A DNA stretch of 8,210 bases, from assembly GCA_947464705.1 (NCBI GenBank), contig CANHYD010000091.1:1-8210 (forward strand), given 5' to 3'. Of this stretch, positions 1-6,332 are shown one piece after another. Below the pieces are notes generated by a model that saw only the letters and a program-made list of their open reading frames with translations, ran no database searches and was not told the origin of the DNA. Position 1 is the stretch's first letter, and each line of letters begins with the position of its first letter. Origin of the DNA: Verrucomicrobiota bacterium. GTDB taxonomy: Bacteria > Verrucomicrobiota > Verrucomicrobiia > Limisphaerales > UBA9464. A program made the position numbers and the translations under genes.

Positions 1-848
1 ACGACCGTCGCTCCGGCCGGGGAACAATCCAGCGCCACCGACAGGTGCATGCCACTGATCGCGCTCAAGGCCGCGTGAACGACGGTCCAGGCCAGGCGGG
101 GAATCATCCGGTCGGTCAACAACGACGCCGTAGCGCCCGGTAGGATGAGCAGCGCAATGACGAGGATCGCACCCACCGCCTCGAAGGATGCCACCACGAC
201 CATGGAAAGCCAAAGCATCAACCCGTGGTGGATGACTCCGACTCGAATCCCCAGACAAGCGGCCAACCCGGGATCAAAGGAGGTGATCAGCAGTTCCTTG
301 TAGAAGGTCACCAGCAACCCCAAGGAAACGACTAAGACTACGACCAACCTCAGCAATGGGGGCGGCCCCAGCACCCAGCCACCCAACCGGACAGAAGGTT
401 CCAGAGGGATCATTGGCAGTTCCCCATTGAGAACGCAGTCCTGATCCAGATCCACCTTGTCGGCAAAAACAGCGATGAGCACCACCCCGATGGCAAAGAG
501 CGTGGAGAAAGCGATACCGATGGCCGCATCCTGCTTGAGTCTCGAGTGACGGGAGATGAGTTCGATCAACCCGTGCGTCAACCAAGCGGCGACAACGGCT
601 CCCAGAACCATCGCACCGATGCCGCGGGAACCCGTGATGAGAAATGCCAGGGCGATACCCGGCAGGACACTGTGACTGATGGCGTCGCCCACCAACGCCA
701 TCCGCCGCAAGATGAGGAAGTTGCCAATCAGCCCACAGGTGGCTCCCACCAGGAACGTCACCAGAGCCATGAGCCCATGGCTACCCAACTCCGTGGTCCA
801 GGGTTCGACGAAGACGCGGTATGCTTGAAACTCCGGGAGGAGCGTCAT
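1..848 (-). CDS. Metal ABC transporter permease 2 (TroD/MntD-like, ABC-3 family), partial at the left edge
   Basis: Inner-membrane permease of a cluster-9 importer for Mn, Zn or Fe. It probably pairs with the permease encoded just upstream to form the translocation channel. I translated it by hand: 282 codons are visible, starting MTLLPEFQAY, and the C-terminus lies outside the window. Family marks seen: LRRMALVGDAISHSVLPGIA at residues 48-67, KEL..TSFDPG at 184-194, and the late membrane segment with ILPGATASLLTDR at 235-247. Several long hydrophobic stretches alternate with short loops. Between residues 130 and 165 there is a longer polar loop (VDLDQD...NGEL), a form I associate with TroD-type subunits. 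The start is well supported: its ATG overlaps the TGA of the preceding gene as ATGA, and a GGAGGG ribosome site lies 5 bases upstream. Which metal it carries cannot be read from the permease alone. Confidence 0.93.
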   Translation of the reverse strand, partial: MTLLPEFQAYRVFVEPWTTELGSHGLMALVTFLVGATCGLIGNFLILRRMALVGDAISHSVLPGIALAFLITGSRGIGAMVLGAVVAAWLTHGLIELISRHSRLKQDAAIGIAFSTLFAIGVVLIAVFADKVDLDQDCVLNGELPMIPLEPSVRLGGWVLGPPPLLRLVVVLVVSLGLLVTFYKELLITSFDPGLAACLGIRVGVIHHGLMLWLSMVVVASFEAVGAILVIALLILPGATASLLTDRMIPRLAWTVVHAALSAISGMHLSVALDCSPAGATV

Positions 849-2371
849 GAGCGCCCTCCGTAGCCCGCCGGACGATGGTCCGCACCACCAGGAGCGGAAC
901 GGACGCCCGCCATTGAGGCCGGCAGCGACGGAATGGGCCGCCCATGCGGGTCGGTATCGAACCGGGGCAATCGCCGTTCCAATTCACGAACCATGGCCTC
1001 ACCCAGCACGTGCTCGATCTTCTCGGCATCGTCGTGCACGTGGTCCGGCGCGATCTGGGCGGCGTGGGTCAGGTAGAGTTCCCAGAGCCGATGGTTCCGC
1101 ACGATGGCACAGGCCCGTTGCCATCCAGACGGGGTCAGCGCTACTTGATCCCCGGAGGCGGTTGCGAACTCCGCGGCGACCAGCGACCCGATCTCGGCCT
1201 CGACAGCGATGGCGGGCAAGCGACGCCGTGCTGCCAAGGCAGACACCGTGACCGTCTCCGCCGCGAATCCATTGGACTCGAGCACCTGGTAAATGGCCTT
1301 GAGGGTGTTTTCGCGTTCGATGCGCACGCGTTGGGAACGCTGACGAAACCAGCGGGGCACTATGCCCTGTCGGGGCGAGAACAGCAGGGCCAGAGCAAAA
1401 AGCAGGCTGGCCGAAAGCACCATGAAGGGCCCGGTGGGCAGCCGTGTGCCCAAGAACGAAAGGAAGGCTCCACTGAGTCCAGAAATCATCCCGAGGCAGG
1501 AACTCCAAACCAGGACCCGATGGAAGCGGTCCGTCAGAAGCGAAGCCGTCGCCGCGGGAATGATGAGCATGGCCGAAACAAGGACCACGCCCACCGCCTG
1601 GAGCGCGGCCACCACGGAAAACGCCAGAAGCATCACCAGCAATCGTTCGAACCACACCGTAGGGAGTGCCAAGACTCGGGCAAAACCCGGATCAAAGCTC
1701 ACCAGCAAGAACTCCTTATAGCCCAATCCCAGAAGGCCCACCACCACCAGAGTCACCGCTCCCATGACTTGGATGTCACCAGGCCCCAGAGCCGCGGCCT
1801 GACCGAACAGAAAGGTCTCGATGCCGCTCTTGTTGCCGGTCGGCAGCCGTTGGAACATCGACATCAAACAAAGTCCAACCCCAAAGAAGGAAGCCAGCAC
1901 CATACCCAACGCCGTGTCCTCCTTGAGGCGCGTGGTTCGGGTGAGGATGGAAACGGTCGCTGAGCCAGCCAACCCGGCCAGCAAGGCACCAATGAAGATG
2001 GCCAGCGGGTCCTTCTCCAGATTCCACAGGAATCCCAAGGCCACACCGGGCAGTACCGCATGGGAAAGGGCATCTCCGAGCAGCGCCATGCGCCGCACCA
2101 CCAAGAAACTTCCCAAGAGACCACAGGAGATCCCCAGCAGCACGGTTCCCAGGCAGGCGTAGCGCACCACCGGATCGGACAGCGTGACAAACCGCCAAGC
2201 CTGCTCGGTCCATCGGGTCTGGGTCAGGTCACCGATCTTGGCTGCTTGAGCCGTGAACGCCGACGCCAACAGCAAGACCCAGCCCAGTCGCAAACCCACA
2301 AGTCGGTGGCCACGCCGGGCGCATCGTCGTCGACGGGCCTCCGTCGAATCTCCCAGAGAGGCGGCGATCAT
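845..2371 (-). CDS. Metal ABC transporter permease 1 fused to a C-terminal DtxR/MntR-like domain
   Basis: A 508-residue inner-membrane permease (TroC/MntC-like, ABC-3 family) with an added regulator-like domain; usual family members are about 270-300 residues. Residues 1-60 are an unusual leader: an Arg-rich stretch (11-23), then a hydrophobic segment ending AFTAQA (about 27-43). The permease core spans about 65-335, with VVRRMALLGDALSHAVLPGV at 91-110, KEFLLVSFDPGF at 219-230 and IIPAATASLLTDR at 270-282. Residues about 350-481 resemble DtxR/MntR/IdeR: a helix (ENTLKAIYQVLE), a winged-helix-like part ending LTPSG, then NHRLWELYL, HVHDDAEKIEHVL and DPHGRPIP, hallmarks of the metal-binding and dimerisation domain. 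By eye-alignment to DtxR, H427, E431, H446, E450, E453 and H454 match H79, E83, H98, C102, E105 and H106; Glu at the C102 position is MntR-like. The Met10/Asp8 position is Asn here. The gene starts 1 base after the ATPase stop. I infer that the tail senses cytoplasmic metal. Confidence 0.93.
   Translation of the reverse strand: MIAASLGDSTEARRRRCARRGHRLVGLRLGWVLLLASAFTAQAAKIGDLTQTRWTEQAWRFVTLSDPVVRYACLGTVLLGISCGLLGSFLVVRRMALLGDALSHAVLPGVALGFLWNLEKDPLAIFIGALLAGLAGSATVSILTRTTRLKEDTALGMVLASFFGVGLCLMSMFQRLPTGNKSGIETFLFGQAAALGPGDIQVMGAVTLVVVGLLGLGYKEFLLVSFDPGFARVLALPTVWFERLLVMLLAFSVVAALQAVGVVLVSAMLIIPAATASLLTDRFHRVLVWSSCLGMISGLSGAFLSFLGTRLPTGPFMVLSASLLFALALLFSPRQGIVPRWFRQRSQRVRIERENTLKAIYQVLESNGFAAETVTVSALAARRRLPAIAVEAEIGSLVAAEFATASGDQVALTPSGWQRACAIVRNHRLWELYLTHAAQIAPDHVHDDAEKIEHVLGEAMVRELERRLPRFDTDPHGRPIPSLPASMAGVRSAPGGADHRPAGYGGRS
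854..859 (-). promoter_or_regulatory. Shine-Dalgarno site for permease 2
   Basis: GGAGGG on the minus strand, 5 bases before the ATG at 848. It lies inside the last codons of the fused permease gene. It fixes the start of permease 2 and, with the ATGA overlap, indicates reinitiation or coupled translation. Confidence 0.75.
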
Positions 2372-2372
2372 G

Positions 2373-3158
2373 TCAGTGAGCCTTGGCCCCGACCGCTTCG
2401 GCCACTTCGCTCAAAACCGTCAAGCGACCGCCGTAGGTCTTCTGGAGCAAGTCCGGAGTGAACACCTGCTCGGTTGGACCGAAAGCCACCACCCGCATGT
2501 TGAGGAGGAGCAACCAATCGAAGTAGGTGCGAGCCGTGGGCAAATCATGGTGCACCACCAAGATGGTCTTGCCTCGCGAACGCAACCCTTGGAGCAGTGA
2601 AATGATCGCCGATTCGGTGGCGGCATCCACGCCGGTGAACGGTTCGTCCATGAAGTACAGGTCGCTCTCTTGAGCGAGCGCTCGGGCCAAGAAAACCCGC
2701 TGCTGCTGCCCGCCTGAAAGATTGGAAATCTGCCGATCAGCAAAGGGCAGCATTTGCACCTGTTCCAAGCAGTCCCGGGCAATCCGGCGATCTTCCGAGC
2801 TGGGCCTTTTGAAAAGCCCGATGCGCCCATAGCGCCCCATGAGAACCACATCCATGACGCTGACCGGAAAATCCCAATCCACCGATTCCCGCTGCGGCAC
2901 GTAACCAACACGCCCCAAGGATTGGCTCACCGGCTGGCCAAATGCCCTGACCCACCCCGAAGAACAGGGCAAAAGCCCCATGCAGGCCTTGATCAATGTG
3001 GATTTGCCCGCTCCGTTGGGACCCACAATACCGATGAGTTTGCCCGCCGGAGCCACGAGATCGATGCCCCAGAGCACCGGCTTGTTGCGATAGGCCACCG
3101 TGAGATCGTGAATCTCCAATGGTGGGACGCTGGCCGGATTCAGAGACTCTGAGCTCAT
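2373..3158 (-). CDS. Metal ABC transporter ATP-binding protein (TroB/MntB/ZnuC-like)
   Basis: A cytoplasmic ATPase subunit of 261 residues, the usual family length, that powers metal import through the two permeases downstream. All nucleotide-binding motifs are present: Walker A GPNGAGKST at 46-54, Q-loop Gln89 (YVPQR), ABC signature LSGGQQQR at 147-154, Walker B LYFMDEP at 167-173 and the H-loop HHD at 203-205. The segment ESVDWDFPVSVMDVVLMGRY (91-110) after the Q-loop is characteristic of manganese/zinc/iron-type (cluster 9) ATPases. The start codon overlaps the stop of the binding-protein gene (ATGA), and GGAAGGG lies 5 bases upstream, so the start is secure. The stop is separated from the next ATG by a single base. 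I see no defects. Confidence 0.97.
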   Translation of the reverse strand: MSSESLNPASVPPLEIHDLTVAYRNKPVLWGIDLVAPAGKLIGIVGPNGAGKSTLIKACMGLLPCSSGWVRAFGQPVSQSLGRVGYVPQRESVDWDFPVSVMDVVLMGRYGRIGLFKRPSSEDRRIARDCLEQVQMLPFADRQISNLSGGQQQRVFLARALAQESDLYFMDEPFTGVDAATESAIISLLQGLRSRGKTILVVHHDLPTARTYFDWLLLLNMRVVAFGPTEQVFTPDLLQKTYGGRLTVLSEVAEAVGAKAH

Positions 3159-4096
3159 TTCAACCCTTCCACAATCCGGTCAACATTCTGGCGGATCATT
3201 CCCTGGTAGGTGCCCAGATCGTACCCGGCGTGGCGCTGCCCCGGCGTCCCCAGGGCGTCCGAGAACAGTTCGCCCCCCAGCTTCACACCGGCGTCCTGCC
3301 GGATTCGCTCCAGACTGGCATGAGACACACTGCTCTCAACGAAGACGGCGGGAACCCCCTTGGATCGGATGAAGTCCGTCAACTGAGTCATGTCGGCCAA
3401 GCCAGCCTCGGTCACGGTGGAAATCCCCTGCAAGGCCACCACCTGAAATCCGTAGGCTTTGCCAAAATATCCGAAGGCGTCGTGACTGGTCACCAAGATG
3501 CGCCGGGCTTCCGGCACCGTGGCCACGCGCCCTAAGACCCATTGGTGGAGGGCTTTCAATTCCTCTTTCACAGTCGCGGCCCGCTGGCGGAACCCACCCG
3601 CCGATTCGGGGCGTGCCGCAGCGAATTCCTCGGCGACTCCGTCGGTGCATCGCGACCAGAGTTCGACGTCGAACCAGACATGGGGATCCACGATCCCGTC
3701 CTGGCCCACCCGGATCAACCGCTCCCGAGGAAGCCCATCGGTGACCGCCCGCACGCGCCGTCCCGACCGGGACAACCGTTGGAAGGTCTCCTGCATCTTC
3801 CCCTCCAGATGCAGTCCGCCATACAGGATCACCTCCGCCCGTTGCAGGCGGATAAGATCGGAAGAGGTCGCCTTATAAAGGTGCGGATCCACACCGGGGC
3901 CCATCAATCCCTCCACCACCACCTCCGGTCCGCCCACGCCACGTGCCAGATCCGCCACCATTCCCACGGTGGTGCAAACAGTGAGAGGTGCCCCAAGGGC
4001 CCGCAGCCCAAACAGGCCGAGGCTCGCCCCAACCAGCAGGGCAACGTGCCACCCCAGCCCGCGAAGGAGTCCTGCAAAACGTTGACCTAGGTCCAT
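3155..4096 (-). CDS. Periplasmic metal-binding protein of the ABC importer (TroA/MntC/ZnuA family)
   Basis: A 313-residue solute-binding protein (cluster A-I) that captures a divalent metal in the periplasm and delivers it to the permease pair. The N-terminus has a hydrophobic segment and a likely signal-peptidase I site after ALGA (about residue 36). No lipobox is visible (C41 is preceded by Val), which suits a soluble periplasmic protein in a diderm. Predicted metal ligands from family motifs are H72 (DPHLY), H139 (DPHVWFD), H205 (TSHDAFGYF) and D280 (LFSDAL). This is the His3-Asp set of TroA/ZnuA rather than the His2-Glu-Asp set of PsaA. There is no His-rich loop between the first two ligands, unlike many ZnuA proteins, so manganese or mixed Mn/Zn is my preferred substrate; zinc remains possible. 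The codon immediately before the ATG is TGA, so translation cannot start further upstream in frame. No good ribosome site precedes it. Confidence 0.95.
   Translation of the reverse strand: MDLGQRFAGLLRGLGWHVALLVGASLGLFGLRALGAPLTVCTTVGMVADLARGVGGPEVVVEGLMGPGVDPHLYKATSSDLIRLQRAEVILYGGLHLEGKMQETFQRLSRSGRRVRAVTDGLPRERLIRVGQDGIVDPHVWFDVELWSRCTDGVAEEFAAARPESAGGFRQRAATVKEELKALHQWVLGRVATVPEARRILVTSHDAFGYFGKAYGFQVVALQGISTVTEAGLADMTQLTDFIRSKGVPAVFVESSVSHASLERIRQDAGVKLGGELFSDALGTPGQRHAGYDLGTYQGMIRQNVDRIVEGLK
3164..3170 (-). promoter_or_regulatory. Shine-Dalgarno site for the metal ABC ATPase
   Basis: GGAAGGG on the minus strand, 5 bases before the ATG at 3158 and inside the last codons of the binding-protein gene. 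It supports the chosen start and translational coupling. Confidence 0.7.
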
Positions 4097-4138
4097 TCAA
4101 CACAAGCTCTGCTCAAAAAAGTGTTCAGTCAAACACGT

Positions 4139-4156
4139 TGTTTTATGGATAAAACA
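4139..4156. promoter_or_regulatory. Perfect 8-2-8 inverted repeat in the divergent spacer, candidate metalloregulator operator
   Basis: TGTTTTAT-GG-ATAAAACA is a perfect palindrome about 43 bases upstream of the binding-protein start and about 80 bases upstream of guaA. It sits in an AT-rich patch of an otherwise GC-rich window. The arms resemble the general TGTTxTA...TAxAACA form of Zur-type (Fur-family) operators, but the centre is 2 bases rather than the usual 1. It does not match the classical DtxR/IdeR box. A TAAAAT sequence partly overlapping it on the minus strand (4156-4161) could be a -10 element of the importer promoter, though I found no convincing -35. The operator role is inferred from position and symmetry. 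Confidence 0.5.
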
Positions 4157-4235
4157 TTTTAGCCGCCAGGTCCCCAACCCTTCGGTTTGGCAGATCCGGC
4201 TTGAAGCCCCTGCACTTCAGCCGTCACCGTCTCTC

Positions 4236-5774
4236 ATGGAGCAGATCGTCATCCTCGATTTCGGATCCCAATACACTCAGGTCATCGCGCGCCGGGTCCG
4301 TGAACTGAACGTTTATTCGACCATCCTGCGCTTTGACACCCCGGCTTCGGAAATCCAGAAACTCGGTGTCAAAGGCATCATACTCTCCGGCGGCCCCTCC
4401 TCGGTCTACATGCCGAAGGCCCCCCTTCCCGATCCGGCCATCTTCGACTTGGGAGTACCCGTGCTGGGCATCTGCTACGGCGTCCAATTGATGGGCCATT
4501 TCTTGGGCGGCAAGGTGGAGAAAGGCACGAAGCGGGAATACGGCAAGGGAACCCTCACGGTCACCCGCAAGGAATGCCCTTTGTTCCGCAAGCTTCCCAA
4601 AACCCTTCAGGTCTGGAATTCCCATGGCGACAAGCTGACCCGACTTCCGAAGGGCTTCACGCCGGTGGCCACCACGGACAACTCCGAATACGCGGCCATT
4701 GAGAACACCGAAAAATCCTATTTCGGAATCCAGTTCCACCCCGAAGTTGTGCATTCGCCCCGGGGCAAGGAGATCTTGTCCAACTACGTGCGAGGCGTCT
4801 GCGGCTGCCGCCCCAACTGGACCATGCGCCATTATGTGGAGCAGGCCTGCGAAGAAATCCGAGCCAAGGTCGGCAAGGAGAAGGTCATCCTTGGGCTCAG
4901 TGGTGGCGTCGATTCCAGCGTCGCGGCCGCACTGATCCACAAAGCCATCGGCGACCAACTGACCTGCATCTTCGTCAACAACGGCCTGCTCCGCCATCGG
5001 GAGGCCGAGGTGGTTCAAGAGGTCTTCGGTCGCAATTTCCAACTCAAGCTCCAGTACGAGAACGCCACTGCGTTGTTCCTGCGCAAGCTCAAGGGCGTCA
5101 CGGATCCGGAGCAGAAGCGAAAGGTCATCGGCAAGACCTTCATCGATGTCTTCCAGGCAGCCACCCGTCGGGCCGGCAAGGCCAAGTTCCTGGCCCAGGG
5201 AACTCTGTACCCAGACGTCATCGAGTCGGTTCCGATCGCCGGCAATCCCGCCCACATGATCAAGAGCCACCACAACGTGGGTGGCCTGCCTGAGGGCATG
5301 AAGTTTCAATTGCTCGAACCGCTTCGTAATCTCTTCAAGGATGAGGTCCGCCAGTTGGGCCTCGAACTGGGCCTGCCCAAGGAGATCGTGTATCGACAAC
5401 CCTTCCCGGGGCCGGGCTTGGCCGTGCGTTGCCTCGGGGAATTGACCCCGGAGAAGTTGGAGATCACGCGCAATGCCGATCGGATCGTCGTCGAAGAAAT
5501 GAAGGCAGCCGATTGGTACTACAAGACTTGGCAATCCTTCGCGGTGCTACTGCCGGTGCGCAGCGTCGGTGTCCAAGGCGATGAGCGGACCTACGCCTAC
5601 ACCATCGCCCTGCGGATCGTGGAATCGCAGGACGGCATGACCGCCGACTGGGTGAAGGTTCCCTACGAACTCCTCGAACGCATCAGCACCCGCATCACCA
5701 ATGAGGTCAGCGGTGTCAACCGAGTGGTTCTGGACCTCACCAGCAAACCGCCCGGAACGATCGAGTGGGAGTGA
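4236..5774 (+). CDS. guaA: GMP synthase (glutamine-hydrolysing)
   Basis: Converts XMP, glutamine and ATP to GMP in the cytoplasm, the last step of guanine nucleotide synthesis. The protein is 512 residues and full length. The N-terminal class-I glutamine amidotransferase domain (about 1-190) has the nucleophile C80 in GICYG, the oxyanion strand SGGPSSVY at 51-58, and the catalytic pair H168 and E170 in FHPE. The ATP-pyrophosphatase domain follows, with the PP-loop LSGGVDSS at 221-228. The C-terminal dimerisation and XMP-binding part contains QPFPGPGLAVR and the typical ending KPPGTIEWE. The start MEQIVILDFGSQYTQ is the canonical one, although no Shine-Dalgarno sequence precedes it. It is transcribed away from the metal operon and appears monocistronic, with its own terminator. 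No unusual features in the protein. Confidence 0.99.
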   Translation: MEQIVILDFGSQYTQVIARRVRELNVYSTILRFDTPASEIQKLGVKGIILSGGPSSVYMPKAPLPDPAIFDLGVPVLGICYGVQLMGHFLGGKVEKGTKREYGKGTLTVTRKECPLFRKLPKTLQVWNSHGDKLTRLPKGFTPVATTDNSEYAAIENTEKSYFGIQFHPEVVHSPRGKEILSNYVRGVCGCRPNWTMRHYVEQACEEIRAKVGKEKVILGLSGGVDSSVAAALIHKAIGDQLTCIFVNNGLLRHREAEVVQEVFGRNFQLKLQYENATALFLRKLKGVTDPEQKRKVIGKTFIDVFQAATRRAGKAKFLAQGTLYPDVIESVPIAGNPAHMIKSHHNVGGLPEGMKFQLLEPLRNLFKDEVRQLGLELGLPKEIVYRQPFPGPGLAVRCLGELTPEKLEITRNADRIVVEEMKAADWYYKTWQSFAVLLPVRSVGVQGDERTYAYTIALRIVESQDGMTADWVKVPYELLERISTRITNEVSGVNRVVLDLTSKPPGTIEWE

Positions 5775-5815
5775 TGGGGCGGATTTGCAGAGTCGCCACC
5801 CGTCGTCGATGCACT

Positions 5816-5843
5816 GGGCCCAGGGTTTTCCTGGGCCCTTTTT
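5816..5843 (+). terminator. Rho-independent terminator of guaA
   Basis: GGGCCCAGG, a 5-base loop (GTTTT), then CCTGGGCCC form a perfect 9-bp GC-rich stem followed directly by five T. It lies about 40 bases after the guaA stop. There is no A-run on the left side, so it should work only in the plus direction, not for the motility genes arriving from the right. Confidence 0.93.
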
Positions 5844-5967
5844 CTAAAAACCTACGGTCATGCGCGGTGACCCGAAGCCTTGTCTGGGGCGACCTGCAGT
5901 GGGCCCGGGATTGTGCGACCCATGGCGATTGACCGTCGCAATGCCCAAAGCCTCACAAGCGGGCTGA

Positions 5968-6312
5968 TCACTCACCGGCCACCGTGTAGCCGCACTCCAG
6001 CGTGATGATCTCACCGCACCCACATTGGACCTCGATGTGAGTGATCCGATCACCATCCCGAACCAACCGTGTGATGGCGGCAGACACCCTTGGAATAAGA
6101 TCCTGCGGCTCCGCAGGGGACGAACCGACTGCGGCCCCATGGGACGCGTGGGCGACATGGGCTCCAGCGCCCATCGCCGGTCGGACATTGTCGCTGGCTA
6201 CTCCGATCGGATGAAACTGACTTTTGAGGTCCCGTTGGCCTGGAGCCTTTCCGGCTGGAGCGGTTCCAGAGGCATTGGCTCCGGGGGTCAGTGGCTTGAA
6301 ATTGGAGGACAT
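5968..6312 (-). CDS. Small uncharacterised protein with a CxC...C motif, downstream of motB
   Basis: I do not recognise a named family. It is 114 residues from the ATG at 6312. A TTG at 6336 that overlaps the motB stop would add 8 residues; neither start has a clear ribosome site, and I prefer the ATG. The first 70 residues are rich in Ala, Gly and Pro and are probably disordered. The C-terminal 45 residues look folded: an amphipathic helix (IPRVSAAITRLVRDG) then RITHIEVQCGCGEIITLECGY, with C97, C99, C107 and possibly H92 placed like a small zinc-binding knuckle. The contrast of a loose N-terminus with a compact motif-bearing end, and its place as the last gene of the motility cluster, support a real gene. 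A link to flagellar function is inferred from context only. Confidence 0.72.
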   Translation of the reverse strand: MSSNFKPLTPGANASGTAPAGKAPGQRDLKSQFHPIGVASDNVRPAMGAGAHVAHASHGAAVGSSPAEPQDLIPRVSAAITRLVRDGDRITHIEVQCGCGEIITLECGYTVAGE

Positions 6313-6332
6313 GGACGGCGACGGGGAAAACC

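Noticed and set aside
944..1963. A 339-codon open frame on the plus strand opposite the fused permease
   Set aside because: Its product is rich in Gln, His, Arg and Gly without hydrophobic core or motifs, and it is antisense to a gene with clear family motifs throughout.
845..2371. The permease/DtxR fusion as an artefact of a frameshift joining two genes
   Set aside because: The frame is continuous, the linker at 335-350 is natural-looking, there is no ribosome site or overlapping start at the junction, and both neighbours are spaced as in one operon.
4174..4219. Weak hairpins before guaA (CCAACC...GGTTTGG and TGAAG...CTTCA), considered as a riboswitch or attenuator
   Set aside because: Stems are 4-6 bp with bulges and show no purine-riboswitch or other known aptamer pattern.
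4224..5534. A 436-codon open frame on the minus strand opposite guaA
   Set aside because: It is fully antisense to an unmistakable guaA with all catalytic motifs. The predicted protein has no recognisable domain, and long mirror frames are common opposite GC-rich genes.
5844..5967. Possible gene or terminator between the guaA terminator and the small Cys protein
   Set aside because: A short minus-strand frame extends here, but it overlaps the small protein in another frame and has no motif; no stem plus T-run was found for the motility operon.
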